Origin: Sphaerotilus hippei
Lineage (GTDB): Bacteria; Pseudomonadota; Gammaproteobacteria; Burkholderiales; Burkholderiaceae_C
Direction: 5' to 3'
Assembly (NCBI RefSeq): GCF_003201595.1
Contig: NZ_QJJS01000019.1
Location: 28,270-92,269, forward strand
Length of the DNA: 64,000 nucleotides
Shown: piece by piece, positions 13,593 through 23,726 of the stretch
Position numbering within the stretch: position 1 is the first letter of the stretch
How the letters are laid out: each line of letters begins with the position of its first letter
Notes under the pieces: generated by a model
Told to the model about the DNA's origin: nothing
The model's input: the letters and a program-made list of their open reading frames with translations, nothing else
Database searches by the model: none
Program-made: the position numbers and the translations under genes

Positions 13593-14306
13593 ATGCTGCT
13601 GCGTCACGCCCTCACCGCCGCCCTGCTCACCGTCGCCACCGGCGCCGCCGTGGCCGACGAAGCGACCATCCGTCGCACGCTGCAGGAGCGCTTCCCGCAG
13701 CTGCCGCGCATCGACGAGGTCCGCCCGACACCGATGACCGGCGTCTGGGAGGTCCGCATGGGCACCGACCTGGTCTACAGCGACGCACGCGGACAGTTCC
13801 TGCTGCAGGGCTCGCTGATCGAGACGACGACCCGGCGCAACCTGACCGAGGAGCGCATCGACAAGCTGACCGCGATCGACTTCTCCGACCTGCCGCTGAA
13901 GGACGCCATCGTCTGGAAGAACGGCAACGGCAAGCGCCGCATCGCGGTGTTCGCCGATCCGAACTGCGGCTACTGCAAGCGCCTGGAGAAGGACCTGCTC
14001 AACGTCCGGGACGTGACGGTCTACACCTTCGTGATCCCCATCCTCGGCGGCGACTCGCCCGACAAGTCGAAGTCGATCTGGTGCGCCCGCGACAACACCG
14101 CCGCCTGGCGCAACTGGATGGTCGACAACACCACGCCGCCGCGGGTGATGGGCCAGTGCGACGCCTCGGCGATCGAGCGCAACAGCGCCCTGGCCCGCAA
14201 GTACAAGGTCACCGGCACGCCGGCGATCGTGTTCGAGGACGGCTCGCGGGCCCCGGGGGCGATCCCCGCCGCCGAGATCGAGAAGCGGCTCGCCTCGAAG
14301 TCCTGA
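13593..14306 (+). CDS. dsbC: Periplasmic thiol:disulfide interchange protein DsbC
   Basis: A 237-residue protein with a signal peptide (cleavage near residue 21, after AVA), an N-terminal dimerisation domain (about 22-85) and a thioredoxin-fold domain with the active site FADPNCGYCK near residue 125 and the cis-proline motif GTPAIVF near 210. DsbC isomerises wrong disulfides in the periplasm and is kept reduced by DsbD. A second cysteine pair (WCARDN and GQCD) is also present, as in E. coli DsbC. AAGGA provides the ribosome binding site. It lies behind the UbiH-type gene, an order often seen in Burkholderiales, and converges with the hydratase gene. Confidence 0.95.
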   Translation: MLLRHALTAALLTVATGAAVADEATIRRTLQERFPQLPRIDEVRPTPMTGVWEVRMGTDLVYSDARGQFLLQGSLIETTTRRNLTEERIDKLTAIDFSDLPLKDAIVWKNGNGKRRIAVFADPNCGYCKRLEKDLLNVRDVTVYTFVIPILGGDSPDKSKSIWCARDNTAAWRNWMVDNTTPPRVMGQCDASAIERNSALARKYKVTGTPAIVFEDGSRAPGAIPAAEIEKRLASKS

Positions 14307-14316
14307 GGCTCCCGGT

Positions 14317-15120
14317 TCAGCGGTGCGTGAACTTCGGGGCGCGCTTCTGCAGGAAGGCCTGCATGCCTTCCTTCTGGTCGTCGGTGGCGAACAGGGCGTG
14401 GAAGGCACGGCGCTCGAACAGCAGGCCTTCGGTCAGCGGCGCCTCGTAGGCGCGGTTGACGCTCTCCTTGGCCGCCATCAGCGCGATCAGCGAGAAGCCG
14501 CACATCGCCTGGGCCGCCTTGTCGGCCTCGGCCTGCAGCTCGGCCGCCGGCACCACGCGCGAGACCAGCCCGCTGCGCTCGGCCTCGGCCGCATCCATCA
14601 TGCGGGCGGTCAGCGCCAGGTCCATCGCCTTGCTCTTGCCCACCGAGCGTGGCAGGCGCTGCGTGCCGCCCGCGCCGGGGATGATGCCCAGCTTGATCTC
14701 GGGCTGGCCGAACTTCGCGCTGTCGGCGGCGATGATCAGGTCGCAGGTCATCGCCAGCTCGCAGCCTCCGCCCAGCGCAAAACCGGCCACCGCGGCGATC
14801 ACCGGCTTGCGCACCTCGCGCAGCGTGTCCCAGTTGCGCGAGATCAGGTTGCCCCGGTAGGCCTGGGCGTAATCGAAGGTCGACATCATCGAGATGTCGG
14901 CCCCGGCGGCAAAGGCCTTCTCGCTGCCGGTGACGACGATGCAGGCGATGCCGTCGTCGGCGTCGAAGGCCCGCAGCGCCGCGCCCAGCTCGTCCATCAG
15001 CGCGTCGTTGAGCGCGTTCAGCGCCTTCGGGCGGTTCAGCGTGATCCAGCCGTAGCTCAGCGCGCCCTCGCCGGTGCCGGCGCGGGTCTCGACCAGGATG
15101 TTCTCGTAGGGGGTGCTCAT
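14317..15120 (-). CDS. Enoyl-CoA hydratase
   Basis: A 267-residue crotonase-fold enzyme that adds water to trans-2-enoyl-CoA in beta-oxidation. It has the oxyanion-hole motif [10 protein letters not shown] near residue 69, the two catalytic glutamates in GGGCELAM (about 117) and GQPEIKLG (about 139), and [14 protein letters not shown]. The sequence is close in pattern to mitochondrial short-chain enoyl-CoA hydratase. ATG 15120 is chosen because AAGGAGA lies just upstream; the frame is open further upstream but lacks family similarity there. It is the last gene of a minus-strand run. Confidence 0.94.
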   Translation of the reverse strand: MSTPYENILVETRAGTGEGALSYGWITLNRPKALNALNDALMDELGAALRAFDADDGIACIVVTGSEKAFAAGADISMMSTFDYAQAYRGNLISRNWDTLREVRKPVIAAVAGFALGGGCELAMTCDLIIAADSAKFGQPEIKLGIIPGAGGTQRLPRSVGKSKAMDLALTARMMDAAEAERSGLVSRVVPAAELQAEADKAAQAMCGFSLIALMAAKESVNRAYEAPLTEGLLFERRAFHALFATDDQKEGMQAFLQKRAPKFTHR

Positions 15121-15197
15121 GCGGGGGTCTCCTTGGGAATCCATCGACTGTACGCAGAGGGCATGACGCCAGGCTGGCACCTGCGCGACAGTGCGCC

Positions 15198-16352
15198 TCA
15201 GGGCCCGCCCTGCTCCGGCGCGGCCGCCAGGCGCAGATCGGCCCAGGTGTCCTCGTCCTGCTGGATGCGGATGCGCACCGGCAGCCACTGCAGCGACGGG
15301 GCATACCAGATCTCGGCCGACAGCGCGCCTTTCACCTGCACGCGGCGGGGACGCACGTGCACCGTGTCCAGCCCGCCGACCGGCGTCTCCAGGCGCTCGC
15401 GCTGGCCGACATCGTAGACCCAGCGCTCGAGCTTGTGCGGCAGCGCCAGGCCGAACTCGATGCGCTGCCCGGCCCGGGCCAGCTCCGGCCGGGTGGTGAA
15501 CAGGAAGATCATCTGGATGAACTGGCTGGCGGTGTCCTGCACATCGGCCATCGTCGCCACCCGGTCGCCGTTGGCCAGGCGCACGCCGTCGGCATCGAAG
15601 CTCATGCGCACCCGCTTGTCGGCCCCGATGATCTGGCGCGTGTGCTGCTCGTAGCGCTGCGGCTCGAGCCCCTGTTCGCCCAGTCGGCCTTCGCTGCTCA
15701 TGCGCCGCGTCACCAGCGGCGCGATCGACGGGCCGATCGCGACCTCGAGGTGCACCTGGTAACGCTCGCCCTCACGCAGCCACTCGACCTGGGCACTGCC
15801 CTGCACATCACCGCGGTACCAGCCCTGCAGGTCGTAGCGCACCCGCGACGAACGGGGCCAGACCACCGCCGGCCCGCCCGATGCCGCCGATGCCGATGCC
15901 ACGACCGCCGCCGGGCGACCGGACGCGGCCTCGGCCACCGGCAGCGGCACTGCGCTGGCGGCCGCCCCGGGCAGCAGGTCGACGGCCGGCGGGGCCGAGG
16001 CGCCCGCCACCACCGCAGCGGCGGCGTCAGCCCTCTGCGGCGCGGAGGCCGGCTCGGGCGCCGACGCGGCCTCGTCCACGCCCGAGGCGGCGGCTTCGGC
16101 ACCCGCCACGGCCGGCGGGGCCGAGCGGGAGCGAGGCGGCGGCCCCGGCCGGGGAGCCTGGGGTGGTGCCGCGGGCTGCAGCAGGCGGGTGTAGCTGACG
16201 CTCATGCGCTCGATGGCGGGCTGGGGGTCCAGGCCCTCGACCTGGCGCTCGAGCCAGGCCATCACCAGCGCATGGCCGGCGAGCACCGCCAGCAGCAGCG
16301 CCACCAGCGCGCCGGCACGGCGCCGCCGGCTCAGCATGCGGCCGAGCCGCAC
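15198..16352 (-). CDS. DUF3108 domain protein with long Ala/Pro linker
   Basis: A 384-residue protein with one N-terminal transmembrane or signal-anchor segment (about 12-32), a low-complexity alanine/proline/serine region (about 58-165), and a C-terminal DUF3108 domain (about 168-384) beginning [22 protein letters not shown]. The domain is predicted to lie in the periplasm and is of unknown function; the beta-rich pattern resembles proteins that bind lipid or envelope parts. The linker could span the cell wall layer. It lies 42 bp behind the M61 peptidase gene on the same strand. Confidence 0.85.
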   Translation of the reverse strand: MRLGRMLSRRRRAGALVALLLAVLAGHALVMAWLERQVEGLDPQPAIERMSVSYTRLLQPAAPPQAPRPGPPPRSRSAPPAVAGAEAAASGVDEAASAPEPASAPQRADAAAAVVAGASAPPAVDLLPGAAASAVPLPVAEAASGRPAAVVASASAASGGPAVVWPRSSRVRYDLQGWYRGDVQGSAQVEWLREGERYQVHLEVAIGPSIAPLVTRRMSSEGRLGEQGLEPQRYEQHTRQIIGADKRVRMSFDADGVRLANGDRVATMADVQDTASQFIQMIFLFTTRPELARAGQRIEFGLALPHKLERWVYDVGQRERLETPVGGLDTVHVRPRRVQVKGALSAEIWYAPSLQWLPVRIRIQQDEDTWADLRLAAAPEQGGP

Positions 16353-16394
16353 GACACGGACAGCGGGTGACGCCGCGACACCGGGATCAGCGCA

Positions 16395-18149
16395 TCAGGC
16401 CGGATCGGCCACGGCCGGACGCAGCCAGGCGGTGCGGTCGCGGGTCCGGGCCTCGGTGGAGGCGCCCACGCCCAGCGCGACGGCGCCCTCGAGCGCCGTG
16501 ACGGCGGGCAGCGTCAGGTTCAGCAGCCGGCGGTCCCGGCTGACCAGCAGCTCGGCCGCCTGCTCGAAGGCGCCGTAGAGCGGCAGGTCGTCGAGCTTGC
16601 CCAGGCGCCACTGGTTCAGCGCGATCAGCTCGTCCCCGGCGGCCAGGCCGGCCTGCTCGGCCGCCCCGCCACGCAGCACCGACTGCACCTTGAGGCTGTC
16701 CTGCACCCGCGCGCCGAGGCGATGGGCCAGCGTGGGCGCCTCGCGGCTCCAGGCCACGCCCATGGTCGCCAGCAGGCGCTCGAGCGGCAGGTCGTCGGTG
16801 CCATGCACCCAGGCCGGCAGCATCTCGGCCACCCCCGGCGCCACCGACCGCACGGCCGCGACGATGTCGGCCTCGTCGATGCCGCGGTCGCCGGCGTGGT
16901 CCGGCTGCCCGGCCGGGGCGCTGCGCTGCCACAGCAGGTGCATGACGTCGTCGAGCGTGCCGGTGCCCGCCTCGCGCAGGCTCAGGTCCAGCGCCAGCGC
17001 GACCAGCGCGCCCTTGGTGTAGTAGCTGACCGTCGCGTTGACGGTGTTCTCGTCGGGGCGGTAGTACTTGACCCAGGCGTCCCAGCTGGCGCGGGCCAGG
17101 CTCTGGACATGGCGCCCGGGCGTGCCCAGCACCTGGTTGATCGTGCGGGTGAGCAGCTTCAGGTAACGCGCCTCGTCGATCAGCCCGGTGCGCACCAGGA
17201 ACTGGTCGTCGTAGTAGCTGGTGAAGCCCTCGAAGAACCACAGCAGCTCGGTGTGGTTCTCGCGCGTGAGGTCGTAGGGAACGAACTCGCGCGGCTTGAG
17301 GCGCTTGACGTTCCAGGTGTGGAAGTACTCGTGGCTGATCAGCCCGAGCAGCGTGACGTAGCCGTCGCTGCCCGCCCCCGGCGGCTGGCCCCGGCGCGGC
17401 AGGTCGCGGCGCCCGGCGATCAGCGCGGTGCTGTTGCGGTGCTCCAGCCCGCCATAGCCGTCGTCGACCGCGTTGAGCATGAACACGTAACGCTCGAAGG
17501 GCGGCCGCCCTTCGCCATGCCAGAAGCGGATCTGCGCCTCGCAGAGGCGGCGGGTGTCCTCGAGCAGGCGCTCGCCGTCGAAGCTGGGCAGCGCCCCGGC
17601 GACGACCAGCTCGTGCGGCACGCCACCGGCGACGAACTCGCCACGCCAGAACGGACCGAGCTCGATCGGGTGGTCGATCAGCGCGTCGTAGTCCGGCGCC
17701 AGCCAGCCGCCCTCGGCGGCGGCCGGCAGCCCGGTGGCCACCTGCCAGCCTTCAGGCAAGGGGCCCAGCGTCAGCCGCTGCGGCCGGTGCTCGTGGCCCT
17801 CGCAGCGCAGGAAGGTGCTGGTGCCGTTGAGGAAACCCCGCTGGCGGTCGAGCCACGCGGTGCGCACCGAGGCGTCGAAGGCATAGACCAGGCAGCTGAC
17901 CGTCAGCGGTCGGGCGTCGGTGCAGCCGGCCTGCCAGGTGGTCTTGTCGAGCTGGGTCAGCGGCACCTCGTGGTGGTCCTGCCAGGCCTGCAGCGACTGC
18001 AGGTGCCGGCCGAACTCGCGCACCAGGTAGCTGCCCGGGATCCACACCGGCAGCGACAGGCGCTGCAGGGCGGCCGGCGAGTCCAGCGTCAGCGTCACGC
18101 GCAGCAGGTGCGCCTGCAGGTCGACGATCTCGAGGTGGTAGCGGACCAT
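16395..18149 (-). CDS. M61-family metallopeptidase with PDZ domain
   Basis: A 584-residue protein of the glycyl aminopeptidase (M61) family. The zinc site HEYFHTWNVKRLKP lies near residue 271 and the downstream ligand glutamate falls in ENHTELLWFFEGFTSYYDD. The N-terminal part is a beta-rich domain (about 1-160), and the C-terminus carries a PDZ-like domain (about 490-560; GGAAEQAGLAAGDELIALN). No signal peptide is visible, so a cytoplasmic location is likely. The start lies 4 bp after the DUF3429 gene stop, suggesting coupling. Length is usual for the bacterial family. Confidence 0.93.
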   Translation of the reverse strand: MVRYHLEIVDLQAHLLRVTLTLDSPAALQRLSLPVWIPGSYLVREFGRHLQSLQAWQDHHEVPLTQLDKTTWQAGCTDARPLTVSCLVYAFDASVRTAWLDRQRGFLNGTSTFLRCEGHEHRPQRLTLGPLPEGWQVATGLPAAAEGGWLAPDYDALIDHPIELGPFWRGEFVAGGVPHELVVAGALPSFDGERLLEDTRRLCEAQIRFWHGEGRPPFERYVFMLNAVDDGYGGLEHRNSTALIAGRRDLPRRGQPPGAGSDGYVTLLGLISHEYFHTWNVKRLKPREFVPYDLTRENHTELLWFFEGFTSYYDDQFLVRTGLIDEARYLKLLTRTINQVLGTPGRHVQSLARASWDAWVKYYRPDENTVNATVSYYTKGALVALALDLSLREAGTGTLDDVMHLLWQRSAPAGQPDHAGDRGIDEADIVAAVRSVAPGVAEMLPAWVHGTDDLPLERLLATMGVAWSREAPTLAHRLGARVQDSLKVQSVLRGGAAEQAGLAAGDELIALNQWRLGKLDDLPLYGAFEQAAELLVSRDRRLLNLTLPAVTALEGAVALGVGASTEARTRDRTAWLRPAVADPA

Positions 18150-18153
18150 GGGC

Positions 18154-18609
18154 TCAGGTCCGGGCGGCGGCGAGGAAACAGCTCAGGGTCGCGATGGCCG
18201 TCAGGCGGAAACGCATCGTCAGCCAGTTCGACAGCCCGTAGCCCGGATAGGTCCGGCGGTCGAAGAGGTAGCAGCCCACCAGCAGCAGGCCGTCGATCAC
18301 CAGGCCGGCATGGGCGGGCATCACCACCGCGATCCAGGCCAGGCAGGACACGACCGCGGCCCAGGCGAACGGCGCCGGCGACGGCACCGTGCCCTTCATG
18401 CCCATGCCCCAGTGGATGCCACCCAGGAAGGAGAGGATCACCGCGGCATAACCGGCCAGCATCAGCACCACGTAGGGATGCACGTCGTCCCAGACCACCA
18501 GCGACAGGAAGGCCCCGCCGACGAAGGGGATCAGCCCGGCGTAACAGAGCTTCGTCGCGACGGGGTTGAGCGGTTCGGCAACACGGTAGGAGGGGGTCAA
18601 GGCGGACAC
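18154..18609 (-). CDS. DUF3429 inner-membrane protein
   Basis: A 151-residue protein with about four hydrophobic segments (about 23-42, 48-66, 80-98 and 100-115) and the motif LSFLGGIHWGMGMKG near residue 60, characteristic of the DUF3429 family. Function is unknown. It immediately precedes the M61 peptidase gene (4 bp) and is probably in the same transcript. Confidence 0.85.
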   Translation of the reverse strand: MSALTPSYRVAEPLNPVATKLCYAGLIPFVGGAFLSLVVWDDVHPYVVLMLAGYAAVILSFLGGIHWGMGMKGTVPSPAPFAWAAVVSCLAWIAVVMPAHAGLVIDGLLLVGCYLFDRRTYPGYGLSNWLTMRFRLTAIATLSCFLAAART

Positions 18610-18778
18610 GGCGAGGTGTTTTCAGGCTGGGGGTCGATGACAGCCACTGCCCGCCGGTGCGTGGCCGGACCGGGACAGGCTGCCCGCGACCCCGGCCGAC
18701 GTCACCGGCCGCAACGGCCGAGCTGGGCACATTGTCGCCGCAGCCGCCCGCGGCCGCACAAAACCGCCACAAGCCCGA

Positions 18779-19399
18779 TCAGGGCGAGATCCAGCGGGCC
18801 CCTCCGGCGTCGAAGCGCGCCCGGCGGTGGCCCTCGGGACGCAGCTCCAGCCAGTCGACCGACTCGACCTGGGCCGTCAGCACCGCGAAGTGCTGGCGGG
18901 TGCGCCGCTCGCCCAGGCACTCCCGGCCCGGCGTGGCGTGGCCCTGCGACCCCTCGAGCAGCACGGTGCCGGGCGCCCTCGGGGCCAGGTAGTCCTGCGC
19001 CGACGGGCTGTGGCGCAGGCGGGCCCAGCGGGCCGTGACATGCAGGCCGTCGGTGGCCACCTGGAGGCGGCAGCGCAGGCGCAGCTGCCAGCTCAGCGCA
19101 CGCGACCAGCACACCACCATCGCCACGGGCTGGCGGCGCAGCTGGTCGATCTTGCTGGCCCGGGTGTCGCTGTAGAACATCAGCTCATGGCGATCGACCT
19201 GGACCTCGCGCAGCACCACCGTGCGGGCGTCGGGGCCGTGTTCGTCGTCCTGGGTGGCCAGCGTCAGGTGCTGCCATTCATGGGCCGGCTGCACGGCCGC
19301 GCGGGCCAGTTCGGACCACAGCGCCGCCTCGATGCGCTCCAGCCGGTCCGTCTGCCCATCCTCCGCCTCGACCACTCCCGCCATCCTGCCTGTGCGCAT
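18779..19399 (-). CDS. FMN-binding pyridoxamine-phosphate-oxidase-like protein
   Basis: A 206-residue split-barrel protein with the pattern of the pyridoxamine 5'-phosphate oxidase-like family (LTLATQDDEHGPDARTVVLREV near 45, MFYSDTRASKIDQLRRQPVAMVV near 75). The similarity is to Alr4036-type FMN-binding proteins rather than to PdxH: the C-terminal PdxH signature is not evident. The likely role is an FMN-dependent oxidoreductase of unknown substrate. A GGGGGTG stretch precedes the start. The 169 bp between it and the DUF3429 gene hold nothing I recognise. Confidence 0.8.
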   Translation of the reverse strand: MRTGRMAGVVEAEDGQTDRLERIEAALWSELARAAVQPAHEWQHLTLATQDDEHGPDARTVVLREVQVDRHELMFYSDTRASKIDQLRRQPVAMVVCWSRALSWQLRLRCRLQVATDGLHVTARWARLRHSPSAQDYLAPRAPGTVLLEGSQGHATPGRECLGERRTRQHFAVLTAQVESVDWLELRPEGHRRARFDAGGARWISP

Positions 19400-19505
19400 G
19401 ATTCACCCCCGACTTCATTCATTCATTCGCGTGACTGCGAACGTACACCGCGTGCGGGTCGCGGGGCGACAGGGTTTTCGAGCGAAGCCGGTGCGAGCCG
19501 GCGGC

Positions 19506-19527
19506 GCCCCCGTCGATCGACGGGGGC
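19506..19527 (-). terminator. Perfect 22-bp palindrome downstream of lysS
   Basis: The arms are GCCCCCGTCGA and its complement with no spacer, 11 bp past the lysS stop. As RNA it would fold into a short strong hairpin, but no T tract follows, so it is a probable 3' end element rather than a proven terminator. Confidence 0.45.
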
Positions 19528-19538
19528 CGTGACCGTGC

Positions 19539-21050
19539 TCAGCCCTCGCGGCGCAGCGCCGGGAACAGGATCACGTCGCGGATGCTGGGCGAGTCGGTCA
19601 GCAGCATCATCAGGCGGTCGATGCCGATGCCGCAGCCGCCCGTCGGGGGCATGCCGTACTCGAGCGCACGGATGAAGTCGGCGTCGAAGAACATCGCCTC
19701 CTCGTCGCCGGCATCCTTGTTGGCCACCTGGCTGTGGAAGCGGGCGGCCTGGTCCTCGGCGTCGTTGAGCTCCGAGAAGCCGTTGCCGAACTCGCGGCCG
19801 GTGATGAAGAGCTCGAAGCGTTCGGTGATCGCCGGGTTGCTGTCGGACGCACGCGCCAGCGGGCTGACCTCGACGGGGTAGTCGATGATGAAGGTCGGCT
19901 GCCAGAGCTTCTCCTCGACCACCGCCTCGAACAGGCCGAACTGCAGCTGGGCCAGCTTCCAGTGCTTGGGCGGCTCCTCGCCCAGCTCCTTGAGGCGGGC
20001 GTGCACGGCGTCGGCCGAGTCGGCCTGCTCCGGGCTCAGGCCGGCATGCACCACCAGCGAGTCACGCACCGACAGGCGGGCGAAAGGCTCGTCGAGGTGC
20101 ACGTCCTTGCCGGCATAGCTCAGGCGGGCCGAACCGGTCGCCGAGCGGGCCGCGTGGCGCAGCAGCTGCTCGGTGAAGTCCATCAGGTCGTGGTGGTTCC
20201 AGTAGGCCGCGTAGAACTCCATCATCGTGAATTCGGGGTTGTGCCGAACCGAGATGCCTTCGTTGCGGAAGTTGCGGTTGATCTCGAACACGCGCTCGAA
20301 GCCGCCCACCACCAGGCGCTTGAGATAGAGCTCAGGCGCGATGCGCAGGAACATCTCCTGGTCCAGCGCGTTGTGGTGCGTGATGAAGGGCTTGGCGTTG
20401 GCGCCGCCCGGGATCGGGTGCAGCATCGGCGTCTCCACTTCCAGGAAGTGGTGCTCGATCATGAACTGGCGGATGCTCGAGACCGCCTTGCTGCGCGCAC
20501 GGAACCGGTCGCGGGCCGACTCGTCGGTGATCAGGTCGACGTAGCGCTGGCGGTACTTCTGCTCCTGGTCGGTCATGCCGTGGAACTTGTCGGGCAGCGG
20601 ACGCAGCGCCTTGGTCAGCAGGCGGATCGTCGTCACCTTGATCGACAGCTCGCCGGTCTTGGTGCGGAACAGCGTGCCTTCGGCGCCCAGGATGTCGCCC
20701 AGGTCCCAGTGCTTGAACGCGGCCAGCTTGTCGGCCCCGACGTTGTCCTGGGTGACGTAGAGCTGGATGCGGCCCGAAGCGTCCTGCAGCGTCGCGAAGC
20801 AGGCCTTGCCCATCACCCGCTTGAGCATCATGCGGCCGGCCACGCAGGCCGTCACCGGAGCGGCCTCGAGCGCCTCGTTGTCCCTGGGCTCGTGCACGCG
20901 GTGCAGGTCGACCGCGTGGTCACGCGGCTTGAAGTCGTTCGGGAAGGCGACGCCCTGGGTGCGGATGGCGGCCAGCTTCTCGCGGCGTTCGGCCATCAGC
21001 TGGTTGTCGTCGACGGCAGGGGCGGCGTGGGGGGTGGGGGCGTTGGTCAT
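19539..21050 (-). CDS. lysS: Lysyl-tRNA synthetase, class II
   Basis: The 503-residue enzyme charges tRNA-Lys. An OB-fold anticodon-binding domain (about 60-165) is followed by the class II catalytic core: motif 1 around [16 protein letters not shown], motif 2 around [23 protein letters not shown] (read here as separate shorter pieces [11 protein letters not shown] and [11 protein letters not shown]), and motif 3 [14 protein letters not shown] near the C-terminus. Length matches E. coli LysS (505). It is divergent to the WbpB-like gene across a 108-bp region. Confidence 0.97.
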   Translation of the reverse strand: MTNAPTPHAAPAVDDNQLMAERREKLAAIRTQGVAFPNDFKPRDHAVDLHRVHEPRDNEALEAAPVTACVAGRMMLKRVMGKACFATLQDASGRIQLYVTQDNVGADKLAAFKHWDLGDILGAEGTLFRTKTGELSIKVTTIRLLTKALRPLPDKFHGMTDQEQKYRQRYVDLITDESARDRFRARSKAVSSIRQFMIEHHFLEVETPMLHPIPGGANAKPFITHHNALDQEMFLRIAPELYLKRLVVGGFERVFEINRNFRNEGISVRHNPEFTMMEFYAAYWNHHDLMDFTEQLLRHAARSATGSARLSYAGKDVHLDEPFARLSVRDSLVVHAGLSPEQADSADAVHARLKELGEEPPKHWKLAQLQFGLFEAVVEEKLWQPTFIIDYPVEVSPLARASDSNPAITERFELFITGREFGNGFSELNDAEDQAARFHSQVANKDAGDEEAMFFDADFIRALEYGMPPTGGCGIGIDRLMMLLTDSPSIRDVILFPALRREG

Positions 21051-21158
21051 CTTGTGCTCGTGAGGTCTGCCGCAATTTTAGGCTGTCGGGACGGGTCGCC
21101 CGGCGCCGCGGGAGCGCAGTTCTAGAATCGTCGGCTTGGCCGGCCCCGGATATTCCCC

Positions 21159-22220
21159 ATGAGCGCTCCGCAGCACCCCATCACAGATCGCAGGATCCGC
21201 TTCGCCCTGGCGGGCTGCGGACGCATCGCGAAGAACCACTTCGCCTCGCTGCAGCAGCACGCCGACCGCGCCGAGCTGGTCGCCGTCTGCGACACCGTGC
21301 CCGAGCGGGCGCAGGCCGCGGCGGCCGCCTGCGGCGCGCAGGCCTACACCTCGCTGGACACGCTGCTCGCCGGCAGCGACGCCGACATCGTCGTGCTGAC
21401 CACCCCCAGCGGCCTGCACTCGCAGCAGGCGGTGCGGGTGGCACGCGCCGGGCGCCACGTGCTGAGCGAAAAACCGATGGCCACCAAGTGGGACGAAGGC
21501 ATGGCGATGGTGCGCGAGTGCCGCGACGCCGGCGTCAAGCTCTTCGTCGTCAAGCAGAACCGCCTGAACGCGACGATGCAGCTGCTGAAGAAGGCGATCG
21601 ACCAGAAGCGCTTCGGCCGCATCCACATGGTCACGGTCAACGTCTTCTGGACCCGCCCGCAGAGCTACTACGACGAGGCACCGTGGCGCGGCCGCTGGGA
21701 CATGGACGGCGGCGCCTTCATGAACCAGGCCAGCCACTACGTCGACATGGTCGACTGGCTGGTCGGCCCGGTCGACAACGTGCACGCCTACACCGCCACG
21801 CAGGGCCGCGACATCGAGGCCGAGGACTCGGGCGTGATGAGCCTGCGCCTGCGCGCGGGCGGGCTGGCCAGCATCAACGTGACGATGCTGACCTACCCGA
21901 AGAACCTCGAAGGCTCGATCACCGTGCTCGGCGAGCGCGGCACGGTGCGCATCGGCGGCGTGGCGGTCAACGACATCCAGCACTGGGAGTTCGACCAGCC
22001 CACGCCCGAGGACGAGCAGATCAAGGCCGCCAGCTACGCGACCACCTCGGTCTACGGCTTCGGCCACCCGCTGTACTACGCCAACGTCATCGACACGCTG
22101 CGCGGCGAGGCCCACGCCGAGGTCGACGGCTACAGCGGCCTGCGCTCGCTGGAGGTGCTGATCGCCGGCTACCGCTCGGCGCGCGACGGCGTGCGCGTCG
22201 GCCTGCCGCTGGTGTTCTGA
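21159..22220 (+). CDS. wbpB: WbpB/WlbA-like UDP-N-acetylglucosaminuronate 3-dehydrogenase
   Basis: A 353-residue Gfo/Idh/MocA oxidoreductase with an N-terminal NAD-binding Rossmann fold ([14 protein letters not shown] near 12, [11 protein letters not shown] near 105) and the C-terminal substrate domain ([37 protein letters not shown]). Family pattern matches WbpB/WlbA, which oxidise C3 of UDP-GlcNAc-uronate as the first step from that sugar toward 2,3-diacetamido-uronic acids of O-antigens. The next gene is the matching acetyltransferase, and the matching aminotransferase lies 6 kb further on. The UDP-GlcNAc 6-dehydrogenase (WbpA) and the epimerase (WbpI) are not in the window. Confidence 0.85.
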   Translation: MSAPQHPITDRRIRFALAGCGRIAKNHFASLQQHADRAELVAVCDTVPERAQAAAAACGAQAYTSLDTLLAGSDADIVVLTTPSGLHSQQAVRVARAGRHVLSEKPMATKWDEGMAMVRECRDAGVKLFVVKQNRLNATMQLLKKAIDQKRFGRIHMVTVNVFWTRPQSYYDEAPWRGRWDMDGGAFMNQASHYVDMVDWLVGPVDNVHAYTATQGRDIEAEDSGVMSLRLRAGGLASINVTMLTYPKNLEGSITVLGERGTVRIGGVAVNDIQHWEFDQPTPEDEQIKAASYATTSVYGFGHPLYYANVIDTLRGEAHAEVDGYSGLRSLEVLIAGYRSARDGVRVGLPLVF

Positions 22221-22248
22221 GACCCCGACCCCTGACCGGAGCCCCGAC

Positions 22249-22860
22249 ATGAGCAGCCCCTCCCCCGCCTGGCAGCATGAATCCGCCATCATCGACGCCG
22301 GCGCGCAGATCGGCGCGGGCAGCAAGGTCTGGCACTTCAGCCACGTCTGCGGCGGAGCGCGCATCGGCGAAGGCTGCTCGCTGGGCCAGAACGTCTTCGT
22401 CGGCAACGACGTCGAGATCGGCCACGGCGTGAAGATCCAGAACAACGTCTCGGTCTACGACGCGGTCACGCTCGAGGACGACGTGTTCTGCGGCCCGAGC
22501 GTGGTGTTCACCAACGTCTACAACCCGCGGGCCGCGGTCTCGCGCAGGAACGAGTACCTGCGCACGCTCATCCGCCAGGGTGCGACGCTGGGGGCCAACT
22601 GCACCATCGTCTGCGGCACCACCGTCGGGCAGTACGCCTTCATCGGCGCGGGCACCGTGGTCAACCGCGACGTGCCCGACTACGCGCTGATGGTCGGGGT
22701 GCCAGCGCGGCGCATCGGCTGGATGAGCCGCCACGGCGAGCGGCTCGGCCTGGCCCTGCGCGGCGAAGGCGAAGCCACCTGCCCGGCCACCGGCGAGCGC
22801 TACCGGCTGCGCGGCGAGGTCGTGACCCGGGTGATGGACAGCGCCACACCCACCGCCTAG
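22249..22860 (+). CDS. wbpD: WbpD/WlbB-like UDP-sugar N-acetyltransferase
   Basis: A 203-residue left-handed beta-helix acetyltransferase with repeated hexapeptides ([33 protein letters not shown]) and the family block [12 protein letters not shown]. It should acetylate the 3-amino group of the UDP-3-amino-glucuronate made by WbpB and WbpE, using acetyl-CoA. GGAG lies before the ATG, 28 bp after wbpB. The C-terminal tail (about 170-203) extends past the helix, with a CPATGERY segment resembling a small zinc-ribbon-like half site. Confidence 0.88.
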   Translation: MSSPSPAWQHESAIIDAGAQIGAGSKVWHFSHVCGGARIGEGCSLGQNVFVGNDVEIGHGVKIQNNVSVYDAVTLEDDVFCGPSVVFTNVYNPRAAVSRRNEYLRTLIRQGATLGANCTIVCGTTVGQYAFIGAGTVVNRDVPDYALMVGVPARRIGWMSRHGERLGLALRGEGEATCPATGERYRLRGEVVTRVMDSATPTA

Positions 22861-22879
22861 ACCCCGGAGAACGCCCCGC

Positions 22880-23215
22880 ATGTACAGCGCCACCTTCATC
22901 TTCGACAAGAAGCAGTTCGACCCGGAGTTCCACGCCCTGGACCTCGAGATCGCCGCCGCGGCCCGGCTCAGCACCGGCTACCTCGGCGAGGAGTCGTGGG
23001 AGAACCCCGGGACCGGCCGGATCTGCAATGTCTACTACTGGTCCGACGAGCTCGGCCTGCAGGAGCTGATCCGCCACCCGCGCCACCTGCAGGCCAAGGC
23101 CAGCCAGGAGCGCTGGCTGAACGGCTACCAGGTGGTGATCGCCAAGGTGCTGCGCAGCTACGGCGATGGCGCCATGGACCACCCCACGCTGCGAACGCCC
23201 GGAGCACCGGCGTGA
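22880..23215 (+). CDS. Small conserved protein, ABM-like fold likely
   Basis: A 111-residue soluble protein without signal or membrane segment. The pattern (FIFDKKQFDPEFHALDLEIAAAAR, CNVYYWSDELGLQELIRHPRHLQAK) resembles dimeric alpha-beta barrel proteins of the antibiotic biosynthesis monooxygenase type, where VYYW and a histidine-rich helix line the pocket. No substrate can be inferred. GGAGA precedes the start. Its stop overlaps the GTG start of the GNAT gene, so the two are likely translated together. Confidence 0.7.
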   Translation: MYSATFIFDKKQFDPEFHALDLEIAAAARLSTGYLGEESWENPGTGRICNVYYWSDELGLQELIRHPRHLQAKASQERWLNGYQVVIAKVLRSYGDGAMDHPTLRTPGAPA

Positions 23216-23721
23216 ACGACGACGACGTGGGCGACGTGGGCGACGACGGGCAACCGCCGGTGCGCATCCGCCGCGCCGGCCTGCCGGACGTGGCCGTGCT
23301 GGCGCCGCTGTTCGACGCCTACCGGCGCTTCTACGAGCAGCCCGCCGACCTGGAGCGGGCGGCCCGTTTCCTGACCGAGCGGCTGGAGCGCCACGAATCG
23401 CTGCTGCTGATCGCCGAGACCGGCCCGGCGCAGGCCGTGCAGGCGATCGGCCTGTGCCAGTGCTATCCGACCTTCTGCTCGGTGATCGCCGAGCCCGTCC
23501 TGGCGCTCTACGACCTGTTCGTCGTGCCCGAGGCCCGCGGACTCGGCGCCGCGCGGGCGCTGATGCGGGCCGCCGAGCACGAGGCCCGTCGCCAGGGCAA
23601 GGCCCGGCTGGACCTGACCACCGCCAAGAGCAACCTGCCGGCGCAGCGCCTGTACGAATCGCTGGGCTGGCAGCGTGACGAGGTGTTCCTGATCTACAAC
23701 CGGGTGCTGGCGCCGGCCTGA
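23212..23721 (+). CDS. GNAT-family N-acetyltransferase
   Basis: A 169-residue acetyltransferase. After an acidic N-terminus (DDDVGDVGDDG, from a short DNA repeat), the GNAT fold is seen: IRRAGLPDVAVLAPLFDAYR, LYDLFVVPEARGLGAARALM (acetyl-CoA loop, about 110-125) and the C-terminal NLPAQRLYESLGW. The GTG start at 23212 overlaps the previous stop as GTGA. The frame is open upstream but that is a shadow. The substrate is unknown. It converges with the LacI-type gene with 5 bp between stops. Confidence 0.85.
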   Translation: MNDDDVGDVGDDGQPPVRIRRAGLPDVAVLAPLFDAYRRFYEQPADLERAARFLTERLERHESLLLIAETGPAQAVQAIGLCQCYPTFCSVIAEPVLALYDLFVVPEARGLGAARALMRAAEHEARRQGKARLDLTTAKSNLPAQRLYESLGWQRDEVFLIYNRVLAPA

Positions 23722-23726
23722 GCCGG